Origin: Mesotaenium endlicherianum
Taxonomy: Eukaryota > Streptophyta > Zygnematophyceae > Zygnematales > Mesotaeniaceae
Assembly: GCA_009602735.1 (NCBI GenBank)
Contig: WELA01009689.1
Span: 308,546 to 342,417, forward strand
Direction of reading: 5' to 3'
DNA: 33,872 nucleotides
Below the pieces are notes generated by a model. That model was not told the DNA's origin. It made no database searches and saw only the letters and a program-made list of their open reading frames with translations. The stretch's first letter is position 1; the number at the start of each line of letters is the position of its first letter. Below are positions 1 through 11,093 of the stretch, in pieces. Position numbers and translations under genes: made by a program.

Positions 1-9
1 CCCCCCCCC

Positions 10-67
<58 letters not shown>

Positions 68-109
68 CTCTGTGTGTGTGTGTGTGTGTGTGTGTGCTCT
101 CTTGCGCAG
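1..109. repeat. C-run, (CT)n and (TG)n tract ending at a splice acceptor
   Basis: About 20 C, then a CT dinucleotide tract to about 65, then a TG tract from about 71 to 96. The tract ends in a pyrimidine-rich stretch with an AG at 108-109, which works as the 3' splice site of the first visible exon. It therefore reads as the end of an intron. The window starts inside it, so upstream exons of that gene are not visible. Confidence 0.8.
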
Positions 110-406
110 AGGTTTCATGAGGCCTCCTCCCCCCATGGGAATGGGGCCTGGGCCCGCAAGAGGAGGCCTGCGAGGAGCCATGGGGCTGGACCCTGACATG
201 GACATGGGGATGGGCATGAACCCGGGGATGGGGATGGGCCGCCCGCCCCATCTCCCCCCTGAGAGGCCTGTGCTTAGCCGGGAGGAGTTTCAGGAGATGC
301 AGGAGAACGCACGGCGCCGCCGGCTCCTCAAGGAGCAGCAGGAGAAGCGGCGGGCCAGGCTCTCGCAAGTGGACGACAGGTGTGTGCTGGAACCGCGTGC
401 AGCAGT

Positions 407-473
<67 letters not shown>

Positions 474-474
474 N

Positions 475-512
<38 letters not shown>

Positions 513-2569
513 CTATGTACCCTACATACAGCCTACAACAGATTGCCATTCATGCAGTTTTCCTTTCGCCCTTATCGGTGGTTCTCCAACCTGAGATGGA
601 GCACAACTGACAGCATGTTCATGTGTGGGTGGTCACAGAGACCTGGGGAACGATGTTGGGAGTAACGTGGAGTTCCCTGAGGGGGGAAACTACGTCGAGG
701 TTAGTGACAACCGGCACTTCCTGACGCAGCCGCCGTCGTGGTTTCAGTCATCGAAGGATCGGGTTTCACGTTGCACGTTGTCCACTCTTTCGAGTGCTCT
801 TTTGAGAATGTGTGCTCTGCCTGCCGTCCTACGGTGCATGTTCTTATGTTCTGCTCTGGAAGTGGAAGACAGCTGCAGGTGCAAGATGCTTTGCAGGTGC
901 TTCTTTTCCTATGTCGCTGATGAGGTCGCTAGCATTGTGATTCTTTCCTTGCACTTCTTGTGAAGTCTGTTAGCCCCCCCCCCCTTCCCTCCCTCCACTT
1001 ACTCCCTGCCAACCTCTGGCTTTCTTTGTGGAGCCAGCTGAAAGCAGCTGCTGTCCTCCCCTGCCATTGTTATGAGGTGGTATGCCACGATCGCGTTTCT
1101 TTGGCGTCAGCTCGCAACTGAGCGTTCGGCTCGTAAAGAGGCTGTGACTGGGCGTGATTTGGGCAGGGTTTGTCGAGGCTTTGGCCGGCTGAAACTCCAG
1201 ACCTAGACATCTGCAGGCTGGTTCACCAATGCTCGTCCGAATAAGAGCTCTATCAATCATGTGCTCGTGCACCCAGGGGATTGGGCTTTGATGTCTGAAG
1301 TTGACTTGAAGTCAATGTAAGCCCGGTCTGCGTTTGCCACCTGGTGTCTGTTGGATGGGGAAACAGAAGAAGGCGAGAAGGCGGGAGGCCGAGTGCGCCC
1401 CCTCGTGGGAGAAGGGGCTCAGGGCGCAGTCGAGGCTGGAGGACGACGAGGACATCTACCGGCAAGAGCGCCCGCCGGCAGAGAGGCCGAGGAGCGTGGG
1501 CTCGAGCCGCAGGAGTGCGGACCGGCGCAGCTCCTTAAGAGTAGACGAAGGAGAAGAAGAAGGCAATCGGCTGTCTCCTAGAAATGCGAGGCCTCATGGC
1601 CGCCGTGACTACGAGTACGACGATAGCGCGTACGACGATCGCGGGTACGAGGCTGGTAGGCGTAGGCCGTCTGCCAGAGATCGCTTGGATCCTGCGTACG
1701 ACCAGCAGCAGCAGCAGCAGCATGAGTACGTAGATGATGATAGGTACAGCACACGGGACAGAATGTACTTTGATGAAGAGGGCCCGGCCCGGGGAGGCCC
1801 CAAGATGTCAAAAATGCCGCGTAGCTCTGAGAGGTCTGCTAAAGAGGACGTCAGGCTTGTGGATGAGTATGTTGAAGAGTCGGAGAGAGAGGGGCGGGTC
1901 AAGAGAAGCTCCGGCAGCAAGGTGGGCTCTAGAAGCAAGGACAGGAGGAAGGGTGAGTTGCACGACGATGTTGCTGCTGTTGTTGAGGTAGGCGGGAAGA
2001 AGCACAAAGAAAAGAGAAGCAAACATGCCCGTGCTGATGATGAGGGAGAGGGGGATTACAAGCGCAAGTCTCGGGCTCGATCGACAGCTGACGTCTATGG
2101 CGATGATGCACGCTATGTCAGCAGGGAGTATGATAGTGAGAGCGATGAAGAACTCCGCCCTAAGTTGGAAAGAAGTGACAGTGCCCTGAAGCGGAAGAAA
2201 AAGCGAGAGAGCTACCATGATGATGAGGAAGCTCTCCCCGGCAGATCAAGGGAGCAGATTGACAAAGATGAGAGTAAGAAAAAGTCAAAGCGTGTGAAGT
2301 CAAAGTCCAAATCGGATCAGGATGGGCACTCCAGACTGCATGAAGGTGATGAGAAGGAAAGTCTCAAAAAGGGTAGAAAGCACAAGAAGCACAGGGATGA
2401 AACAGTATGTTCAGGTGAAGAGGATGAAGACCTCGACTCAAAACAAAAAAGTAAGAAACTCAAGTCTGGCAAAATTGTGGGTTATCCAGCATCAAAAGAT
2501 TCTGAAGTGCCTGACGCTCGCTGGCCAATACTAGCAGGTTTGAGTACAAAGAAGATGCTTAGGCAGTAG
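110..2569 (+). CDS. Charged RS/lysine-rich protein of unknown function (3' part of gene, three exons)
   Basis: Not recognised. Three exons join in phase: 110-379 (donor GTGTGT, ends with two bases of a codon), 639-699 (acceptor CACAG, supplies the third base; donor GTTAGT, phase 0) and about 1367-2569 (acceptor GAAACAG, phase 0; 1430 is a second possible start). This gives about 510 residues with the N terminus missing. Exon 1 encodes a Met/Gly/Pro-rich stretch and then a charged helix (LSREEFQEMQENARRRRLL). The large last exon is low-complexity: a Gln run, many Arg/Ser, Lys/Arg and Asp/Glu blocks, and several basic patches of nuclear-localisation type. Composition suggests a disordered nuclear, possibly RNA-related protein, but that is inference only. 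A GTAAGA site near 2451 could be a donor, so the last 35-40 residues may be intron read-through. The other acceptor, and small exons hidden in 700-1366, remain possible. An alternative is a separate gene starting at the ATG at 1355. Confidence 0.55.
408..511. repeat. (CT)n microsatellite with a one-base gap (N at 474)
   Basis: About 100 bases of CT dinucleotides in the first intron of the charged-protein gene, broken only by an N at 474. The N probably marks a join between reads or contigs in a repeat too long to resolve, so the true length is unknown. Both strands give long Ser/Leu or Arg/Glu reading frames here; these are repeat artefacts. Confidence 0.95.
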
Positions 2570-3950
2570 GTTTGTAGGACACATTCTTGCTCACGGTACT
2601 CCATCTTCCACCTTTAAAGAAGAAGGCGCATGGAGAAGGTGGTGGTGCACGTTTAGCGTGCTACACCGTCATGCATTGCTGCATAAATGTTGGATATTCA
2701 AGATGTTGAGTCGTGCAACAATCTCAGTCATAAAGAAAGCTTCAATTTGTGAAACATTACCACTTTGACTTGGCTGATGCATATTCTCCAATAAGCAAGG
2801 CATTTGTGGCCCATATGCTTGTTCCACCATTTCAATTGTGTATTATAGATTATTGCTCTTTCACCCACGATTGAGTTGTAGAGTTACTAAGTCCATATGT
2901 ATGATGAGACGGTCCATGAGATCGGCTAGCTTCACATATGATGCCTACAACAATATTGATGCTATTGCACTAGCTACTTGTGCATGCGAAACATAGAATT
3001 AAATGATTGAAGTGGGAAGTCTTTGTCTTCCGCCATTGATGTGTCGTCTAATGAAATGCCCTAATTTACACAAGTTGGCTGATTACAAGGTCACATTCTC
3101 ATATTTTCCTCATATGCGCTTTGATTAAGATGCCGCCGTCAATAAGTTTATCACAAGAAATAGCATACTCATAGATGTCAAGTTTTGAAGTCCAGAAAAT
3201 TACTTAATGCACCAAAAGTGACCACTAATGTCTAGGCACTCCTACCAAAACTTATATGCTTAAATCGTGCGTCAAAGTGCAAGTGAGCCTTTCATGCTTT
3301 TTTCTTCTTCTGCTTTTAACATCTCTCAGAAAGGAAAACTCTTAAAGTGTATGTTTGCGATGGCTTCGCATATGTTTTATGTTACTTACTTTTCCACCTC
3401 AAAACCCTTGGTCTTTTTTCACATACACGTACAGTTGCAAGGGGCAAGATGTCCAATGTTTAGAATTACTTTCTTGCAACCATAGAAACTTTCACTTAGA
3501 AAAAGAGGTGGCAAAGTGTCGAATGCTATGGGAAGCTGATACCTTACTCATTCGACAACATTGTTTAAAGATTTTTTGAAGTGAAGATCGCTAGTTGACT
3601 CTTGTTCTTCTACTTGCACAAATCGACGTGTATTTTGCTATCACAATGTTTGAGTACTACTGGACCAACTTGGGCGTCTGCAACCTTAACATAGTACATA
3701 TGAGTGCTAACTAGCTTTATGTTTCAAATGTTTGAGGACATTGGAGAAATATACAATATAGCTTTGGTTTGAGGCCTTGTGTGAGAAACAAAGTGTAGTA
3801 GGCTACCCACCATGGCTGTTGGGCAGAAAGCTGACAGTAGACTGGTGAAAAGAGCGTCAGGCTTGACCAAAGACTTTTAATCAAATGAGGGTACGGAATG
3901 TACTGTCGAGTAGTCAACGAAGCCGTACGGCGCACACGAGGTTTTGGTCC
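2570..3950. other. Intergenic, no gene seen
   Basis: After the stop at 2567-2569 the base composition becomes more AT-rich. Only short reading frames without recognisable motifs are present. The first few hundred bases are probably 3' UTR of the upstream gene. I see no transposon or RNA gene. Confidence 0.6.
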
Positions 3951-4032
3951 AGGCACGTCCAGGCACGACCAGGCACGACCACGCACGACCAGGCACGACC
4001 AGAGCACGACCAGAGCACGACCGGGCACGACA
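3951..4032. repeat. 10-11 bp minisatellite, about eight units
   Basis: Tandem units close to AGGCACGACC: five 10-base units, two 11-base units (AGAGCACGACC) and a diverged last unit. The array ends about 315 bases before the PEX19 start codon, so it lies in the presumed promoter or 5' flank of that gene. A regulatory role is possible, but nothing shows it. Confidence 0.85.
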
Positions 4033-4348
4033 AAGGACACCGCTTCGTAAACGCGTGTGCACTGGCGTGCACACATCATTGAGGTGGGGTTGGATAGGGG
4101 TAGAGCGTCTTACATGACAACAAAACATCATCATAGAAGCTCGGAACTACGGGAAAAATAGACGAGCTTTTATGTCAGTGTATGTCAGTGTATCATCTTG
4201 AGGTTATCGATTTATCACTCGCCTTCGAAGGGGAGAAACATTTGTTCCATTTGCGTTCGCTGTTTTCACTTTTTTCTTAAGGCCTGGCATCATATCCTGC
4301 CTTTGAGAAAGAAGTCATTGTGGCCTCTGAGGAGTTGAGCATCTGAAT

Positions 4349-6225
4349 ATGGCTGCTGAGGACCATGACCTGGACGATATACTCGATAGTAAGTTTAGTT
4401 GGGTATTCCAATATTGTGTCGTTCTTCATGGTTCATTCGTCAAATAATACGTGCTTGCTGTCATAAGTCATGACTATTGCCAAAGTGAAAATGCAAATGC
4501 CTGAGTCTTCTTCCATAGCTACTGTCGAGCAGAGCGCTGTCAGTGCGAGAGGATTGGCGGGGGAATAGCTGCATTGTATGTCATGCAGTGTCACGTATAT
4601 TACATAAAGGTCAAGCTTGACTGCCACATTCCTGTGAGGAGGTTTGTTGCTTGTGGAGCCTTCTTCTGAGACTTTAGCACTCTTATTCACATATCTATTG
4701 CTTCTCCGACTGCGCTTGATATTCTTGCAAAACTGAAAGTGATGCTGGAGATTGTCATCATGACCAGGAAGCCAAAATGTAGAGCATCAAGGGAGGGGTG
4801 ATGGGACTGGGTTTAAAACTCGAAAATACTATGACACTTGAAGTTGGTAGACATCTCTGGAGAAGAGTGAACGTGTCTGCATATGCTATGCCTGTTTGTG
4901 CGCAGAGTATGCAAATTAATACAAGATCTTGTTGATCCCTTCCTGTATCTGCTTCAGATAGGCCAGAGCGCTGTGCGGTACACGGAAGCATATTTTATAT
5001 GTACACATGTATGCATGTACGCACTCCCTTAAGAATACAGCTTAAACATAGATGCTCAAGTGCAACAATTGCCATGGTTTTCTGCTCAACCTCCCAGGCG
5101 CCCTTGACGACTTCAAGAACGTCGATACATCTCGATCCACGGCCAAAGATGGATCAGCCGCCGACACCTCCTCCTCCAGGTCTGCTACCGACTCCTGTCA
5201 GCACTTAGGGTTGGCATTGGCTCTGCCCCTGCTAAGGGCTCCCGGGCTTTCGCTGGTCTGGCGTCAGCATCAGTTTCTTTGAAGCATTTTCACGTCAACT
5301 CCTAGTTCCTGAAGTCAAAGACCACCCCCCCTCGCCTCACAGCCTCAATGGCTATCCGAGCAAGAACCTCGTGTCTGCTATTTGTCTTCCCTTGGGTCCC
5401 ATCAAGGTGCCAAGACTGCCTCAGGAATTCGACTTGTAGGCTGAGTAATCTTCCTGATTGTAAGCAGCTCAGCTGGGAGGTCTCTCTGTGTGTCTCGGCG
5501 TCCCTGTGTGGTGGTGTGTTGAACTGGATCCAAAGCCCCTCATGATAATGTTGGGAGGGTCAGTTGTGCTCTGACGAGCGTGGTGTCGCTCCATGTGTGG
5601 TACGATCACGTCGCACGTCTTTATCTGCGTGGTGCCAATTGCACCACCTTGTGACGACTCTGCGTCGGGCCTGAGGTGCCTCTCCCTTTCAGAGCCTGCT
5701 GTTGATTGCTGCTCCTGCTCCTGTCGGTAAGAAGGGCGCACGACGCGCGCAAACAGGTGCTACCCTGTGAGACCCTCTGCGCCGCCCAGAGAAGTACCAG
5801 CTCACTTTTGAGCCCCGTCAAGTCATGGAGCATGTGAGGCTGTCGCTGGAGCGATGGCCGAGTATGGAGCGTGCTCCTCACGGCAGCCGGGCCCTGAGGC
5901 GCGTCGTTATTGCAAATGCTCTGGTGTGCTCACAGAGAGGCGGGCGACGCAGAGGCTGCAGCGGGGTCGGGGGCTGCGTCGGGGGCGGCCAAAGCAGATG
6001 ACACGGGGCCGAGCAACACGGCTGACGTGCCAAGTGGCGCGTCCACAGCAGTCCAGGGCTTGGGCCTGGGGCTGCCCTCCCTAAACCCCGACCGCAGAAA
6101 ACGGAGCAGCGCGAAAGCTGGGGGCACTACGCTGCAAGGTATGAACATGGCCCCCCCTTCTCCCTCTTTTCCCAAAACGGAGTTGTACAGAGAGCTCTGC
6201 TGCTGTGTGGGACTCGGACCGTGCC

Positions 6226-6256
<31 letters not shown>

Positions 6257-7888
6257 ATGGCTGTGCACGCGTGGGCTGGCCTATCTCTGCACCGCCGTCT
6301 ACGTGTGTGTGCTTGTGTGTGTGTGTGTGTGTGTGCGTGCGTGTGTGCATGCGTGCCTGTTGACGCTCCTTGTTTGACCGGGAAGCTGTGCCAGGGTGCA
6401 GCTGCGTGTGCGACACACGCAGGCAAGCAGTTCTGGGACCTGGTTTGCGCATCTGGTGTGCCGCATCCTTCGCCTCTTCCCCTCCCCCTTACCCCCCGCG
6501 CCCCCCCGGGCCCCCCTTCGACGTCGAGAAGAAGCTTCCTGCCCTCCCCTTCCGAGCTGTAGCACTCTCCCTGGCCCTCTCTTGCAAGATGCCTGATGGC
6601 ACCTGGCCTCCTCAGAGTCCGCGATCGCGATGGCTGGGGGGTGGCGAGGTGTTGCCTGGGCAGAGTGCAACAAAACGGCTGCAGGCACAGTGCGCTTGGA
6701 TTGCCTCCGGCTCTCGCCTGAGCCCAGAAGCAAAACTCGCTCTTGTCTGCCAGCCGCTTGCACTCTCCCTCCGCGCTCTGCCTGTGCTCCCTACCCTCTG
6801 CTCCCTGCCCTGTGCTCCCTGCCCTGTGCGAGGGCGAGGGCGAGCGCAAGGGCTGGCTGCTAGAGCCGGGGGCATTGACCTCGTTGACCTTTGGGGGTAA
6901 GGAGAAGGCAAGCGGGAAGAGCTTCTAAGCAAGAGAATAAGGGTCCTCAAAGGGCCCAGAATAAGGGTCCCCAAAGAGGGTGGCAGGGCACCCCCGACTC
7001 GACTTACACATGTCCGTGTGCGTGGGTGCGCGTGCGCGTGCGTGGCGGCCGGATCCTGCCAGGCCAGCAGGGGGGCGCGTCGGCGGAGGAGAGGCTGCGC
7101 GAGACGCTGGAGCAGCTGGCGCAGCAGACCAAGGAGACGGTGGAGAGCATGGAGGAGGGCGGGGGGCAGGCGGGGGCNGTGTTGAACTGGATCCAAAGCC
7201 CCTCATGATAATGTTGGGAGGGTCAGTTGTGCTCTGACGAGCGTGGTGTCGCTCCATGTGTGGTACGATCACGTCGCACGTCTTTATCTGCGTGGTGCCA
7301 ATTGCACCACCTTGTGACGACTCTGCGTCGGGCCTGAGGTGCCTCTCCCTTTCAGAGCCTGCTGTTGATTGCTGCTCCTGCTCCTGTCGGTAAGAAGGGC
7401 GCACGACGCGCGCAAACAGGTGCTACCCTGTGAGACCCTCTGCGCCGCCCAGAGAAGTACCAGCTCACTTTTGAGCCCCGTCAAGTCATGGAGCATGTGA
7501 GGCTGTCGCTGGAGCGATGGCCGAGTATGGAGCGTGCTCCTCACGGCAGCCGGGCCCTGAGGCGCGTCGTTATTGCAAATGCTCTGGTGTGCTCACAGAG
7601 AGGCGGGCGACGCAGAGGCTGCAGCGGGGTCGGGGGCTGCGTCGGGGGCGGCCAAAGCAGATGACACGGGGCCGAGCAACACGGCTGACGTGCCAAGTGG
7701 CGCGTCCACAGCAGTCCAGGGCTTGGGCCTGGGGCTGCCCTCCCTAAACCCCGACCGCAGAAAACGGAGCAGCGCGAAAGCTGGGGGCACTACGCTGCAA
7801 GGTATGAACATGGCCCCCCCTTCTCCCTCTTTTCCCAAAACGGAGTTGTACAGAGAGCTCTGCTGCTGTGTGGGACTCGGACCGTGCC

Positions 7889-7919
<31 letters not shown>

Positions 7920-10900
7920 ATGGCTGTGCACGCGTGGGCTGGCCTATCTCTGCACCGCCGTCTACGTGTGTGTGCTTGTGTGTGTGTGTGTGTGTGTGCG
8001 TGCGTGTGTGCATGCGTGCCTGTTGACGCTCCTTGTTTGACCGGGAAGCTGTGCCAGGGTGCAGCTGCGTGTGCGACACACGCAGGCAAGCAGTTCTGGG
8101 ACCTGGTTTGCGCATCTGGTGTGCCGCATCCTTCGCCTCTTCCCCTCCCCCTTACCCCCCGCGCCCCCCCGGGCCCCCCTTCGACGTCGAGAAGAAGCTT
8201 CCTGCCCTCCCCTTCCGAGCTGTAGCACTCTCCCTGGCCCTCTCTTGCAAGATGCCTGATGGCACCTGGCCTCCTCAGAGTCCGCGATCGCGATGGCTGG
8301 GGGGTGGCGAGGTGTTGCCTGGGCAGAGTGCAACAAAACGGCTGCAGGCACAGTGCGCTTGGATTGCCTCCGGCTCTCGCCTGAGCCCAGAAGCAAAACT
8401 CGCTCTTGTCTGCCAGCCGCTTGCACTCTCCCTCCGCGCTCTGCCTGTGCTCCCTACCCTCTGCTCCCTGCCCTGTGCTCCCTGCCCTGTGCGAGGGCGA
8501 GGGCGAGCGCAAGGGCTGGCTGCTAGAGCCGGGGGCATTGACCTCGTTGACCTTTGGGGGTAAGGAGAAGGCAAGCGGGAAGAGCTTCTAAGCAAGAGAA
8601 TAAGGGTCCTCAAAGGGCCCAGAATAAGGGTCCCCAAAGAGGGTGGCAGGGCACCCCCGACTCGACTTACACATGTCCGTGTGCGTGGGTGCGCGTGCGC
8701 GTGCGTGGCGGCCGGATCCTGCCAGGCCAGCAGGGGGGCGCGTCGGCGGAGGAGAGGCTGCGCGAGACGCTGGAGCAGCTGGCGCAGCAGACCAAGGAGA
8801 CGGTGGAGAGCATGGAGGAGGGCGGGGGGCAGGCGGGNGGACATGGGCAGCTCCCAGGTACTACGCCACCTCCTCCTCCTCCTGCTGCTGCTGCTGCTGC
8901 TGCTGTTGCTGCTTTTCCCTCTAATAGCTAGCCCCAGCCTGGACACACGTCCTGCACTTCTCATCGGAGTTCTCCTCTCCGCCCCCCTCCTTGCCCACCC
9001 CTCTCTTCCAAGCCCTCTCTGAAAACCATCAAGGTTGAGCACATGGGCAGCTTGCTGTCTCCCTACTGCTGCTGCTGCTGCTGCTGCTTCCCACATCCTC
9101 CGCCTCATGCTGCAGGCCCTCGATGGGTTCAGCCCATTGCCTCAGCTTCCTCAGTGGCCCCCTCTATCTCGGTTGTGCACGCGGGCACCCCCCTGGGATA
9201 GGGGCGGGGCAGCCCTGTGGTCCTTTAGAGCCTCTAGGGCGTTGGGCATCTCGCCCGAGCGGCACCTTACACCCCACCGGCTGGCCCCTCCCAGGCCCTA
9301 AGTGTCTCGGGCGCCAGTCTTTGCCTGACTCGCCCGCAGGTACTGTCTTGGGGGGGGGGGTGAGGGGGGGCTCAGCCTCCAGAGAGGGCCTACGCCTCCA
9401 AGTCTTGGGCCTCAGGGTTTTGGCTTCCCTCAGCGCCCCTGGGGTGCTCCTCGATCCTTTGCGAGGGGCCTCAAGGGGCTCCACCCCGCCAAGCTTCTGC
9501 TGCTGCTGGTGCATCCACGCCCCCGGGGGCTAGGTGTGGAAGCTGCTCCCACCCCTCAGGCTGAGGCTGGTGGGAACTGCGGGAGGCATAGCGAGGCGAG
9601 GCGAGGCGGGGCTGGCGGCTAAGGTGGCGGGCGGCGTTCGATTGTGACCCCCTTTCTGGCTCTGGGCCGCAGTTCCTGTCAGGCTTTGATCGGGAACTCT
9701 GGGTGAGGCGTTGAAGGAAGGGACAGGTTCTGGTGGACGTGTCCCCTCTTTGTTTGCTCGCGAGCAACCACCATTGGCATGGGTACTTCTTGTCCCTCCG
9801 CCTCTCTTTTGGCCGATAGAGGGCGGGTTTGAAGGGGAAGTTGGTCGGTCTTAGCAAGACAGGCTGGCAGAGTGGGGGAAGGGTATTGTGGGGTCCGGTG
9901 CAGCACTTGGGCACGGGGTGTTCTCTCTCAGCGGGGTCAGAGGGAGCAGCAACTCTTATTCCAAGTAGCTGTGTGTCATTTTTACCCGCGTCTTTCAACA
10001 CCGACGGGCACTCCCATACCACCGACTGTCCTCAGCCTTTCGCCCCCACTCTTCCCTCCACCCTCTTCCTCCACACCCCCACCCACCCCGCCGTCCGCCC
10101 CTCTCTCACCGTCACCCTCTTCCTTCTGTGAAATCTGCCCTGCCCCCCCCCCTTCCTTCCATCCTCCTCCATCCGTCACCCTCCCCCCCTGTCAAGCTCA
10201 TTAAATCCTCCCATCTCTGCCCCCCCGCGGCTGAGCAGGACATGCAGTCGATGATGGACACGATGATGCGCCAGCTGCTGTCCAAGGACGTGCTGCACGA
10301 GCCGATGCGCGAGATTGGCAGCCAGTACCCCGCCTGGCTGGCAGCCAACGCCGCCCGGCTGCCGCCTGCGGAGCTCGAGCGGTACAGCCGGCAGGAGCAG
10401 CACATCCGAGAGCTGTGCCGCGTGTACGACGAGACGCCGGAGGACTTTGCGCACATCGTAGAGCTCATGCAGCGCATGCAGGAGTGCGGGCAGCCGCCCG
10501 CCGACATTGTGCGCGAGCTCACGCCCGGCGTCGAGCTCGGCGACGATGGCCTGCCCCTGTGAGCTCCGCTCTGCACCTCTGCCTCTTTGTGCGTGTAACT
10601 GTGTAAGACTTTGTGTGTCTCTGTGTGTGTGTATGTGTGACAAGAGAGGGCGGGTGAGGGCGATGGCGAGGAAATGAGGGGCAGGGAGAAAGTGACGGGG
10701 GTGAGCGTGCGTGAGTGGCTGTGAGATGGTGTGTGTTTGAGAGACCGAAGTGAGAATGTGTGAGTGCATGAAACAGACTGTTTATGTGCACGCGCGCGTG
10801 TGTGCGTGCTTGCATTACGGTTGGTCGTGTCATAACTTACTCGGAGTGGTCTCTCTGGTGTGCAGTCTTTGTGAGTGGTTGCTGTCGTACATGTACTGTT

Positions 10901-11001
10901 CAAATCAACTTCTTGGTCCAATTGCTTTCTTGTGCAGGTTGCCTGATTTGACAGGTGGCGCAGGAGCCGCAGGTCTTCCTCCCAATTGTAGCGTGATGTG
11001 A
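4349..11001 (+). CDS. PEX19: PEX19, peroxisomal membrane-protein import chaperone/receptor (six exons)
   Basis: PEX19 binds newly made peroxisomal membrane proteins in the cytosol and docks on PEX3. Exons: 4349-4388, 5098-5179, 5936-6138, 7063-7177 continuing at 8839-8857, 10239-10558, 10938-11001. Every junction is GT-AG and in phase, giving about 280 residues, a normal family length. Residues 7-20 (DLDDILDSALDDFK) are the PEX3-binding helix. Residues 117-138 (ERLRETLEQLAQQTKETV) match the conserved central helix. Residues 154-255 are the membrane-protein-binding domain, with LLSKDVLHEPMREIG and ELMQRMQECGQPP close to plant PEX19. The protein ends in CSVM, a CaaX farnesylation box. Exon 4 is continuous only if the material from the N at 7178 to the N at 8838 is ignored; that segment repeats exons 3 and 4 exactly. 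Joined this way, exon 4 ends in phase 0 as exon 5 requires. Possible alternative: intron 5 retention, with a stop at 10560 and no CaaX box. Confidence 0.93.
5516..7174 (+). repeat. Direct repeat copy 1 (PEX19 intron 2 to exon 4)
   Basis: These 1,659 bases recur at 7179-8837 at a constant offset of 1,663, including identical microsatellite lengths. The copy carries the end of intron 2, exon 3 (5936-6138), intron 3 and most of exon 4 (7063-7174). It continues three bases further (GGC) before the N at 7178, and those three bases are what keep the exon 4 frame open into 8839. Confidence 0.95.
6226..6354. repeat. (TGCG)n and (TG)n microsatellites in PEX19 intron 3
   Basis: A TGCG tetranucleotide run from about 6226 to 6255 and a TG tract from about 6304 to 6354, both in the third intron. 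The same tracts recur with the same length at 7889-8017 in the second copy. Many overlapping reading frames here are produced by these repeats. Confidence 0.85.
7179..8837 (+). repeat. Direct repeat copy 2 with duplicated PEX19 exons 3 and 4, bounded by Ns
   Basis: This copy lies exactly between single Ns at 7178 and 8838, so it looks like one contig placed in a gap. It contains second copies of exon 3 (7599-7801) and exon 4 (8726-8837). The unique sequence GACATGGGCAGCTCCCAG, ending in a donor at 8857/8858, follows the second N and completes exon 4. No substitution or length change was seen against copy 1. That favours a redundant contig or haplotig over an old biological duplication. A very recent tandem duplication cannot be excluded from sequence alone. 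Confidence 0.9.
8869..9087. repeat. CTC/CTG trinucleotide runs in PEX19 intron 4
   Basis: Two triplet runs: CTC then CTG units at about 8869-8911, and CTG units at about 9064-9087. Both lie in the fourth intron, just after the exon 4 donor. They give runs of Leu, Ala or Cys in different frames. A G-run of ten near 9348-9360 follows in the same intron. Confidence 0.75.
10557..10564 (+). promoter_or_regulatory. Splice donor of PEX19 intron 5 overlapping an in-frame stop
   Basis: The exon 5 coding frame reads CTG TGA, and the same bases contain the donor GTGAGC, whose GT is at 10559-10560. If intron 5 (10559-10937) is removed, the split codon is still CTG and translation continues into exon 6. 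If it is retained, the protein stops straight after the shared leucine and loses the 20-residue tail with the CaaX box. Confidence 0.75.
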
Positions 11002-11051
11002 AAAGGGTGCGCCCCTGAAAACACCAAACCTGGCAACCATCATTTATGTCA

Positions 11052-11054
<3 letters not shown>

Positions 11055-11090
<36 letters not shown>
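11055..11090. repeat. (AT)18 microsatellite
   Basis: Thirty-six bases of perfect AT dinucleotide starting about 54 bases after the PEX19 stop codon at 10999-11001, so probably in the 3' UTR or just past it. Confidence 0.95.

Positions 11091-11093
<3 letters not shown>

Noticed and set aside
328..665. Long Ser/Leu and Arg/Glu reading frames
   Set aside because: They are translations of the CT microsatellite in an intron.
6127..8512. Reading frames of 112-240 residues on both strands, present twice
   Set aside because: They run through PEX19 intron 3, microsatellites and antisense of exons, and are doubled only because the segment is repeated.
9106..9158. A possible extra PEX19 exon reading LMLQALDGF, like a middle PEX19 helix
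   Set aside because: It has no usable donor or fitting phase, and exon 4 joins exon 5 directly in phase 0 (SSQ then DMQSMM), as in plant PEX19.
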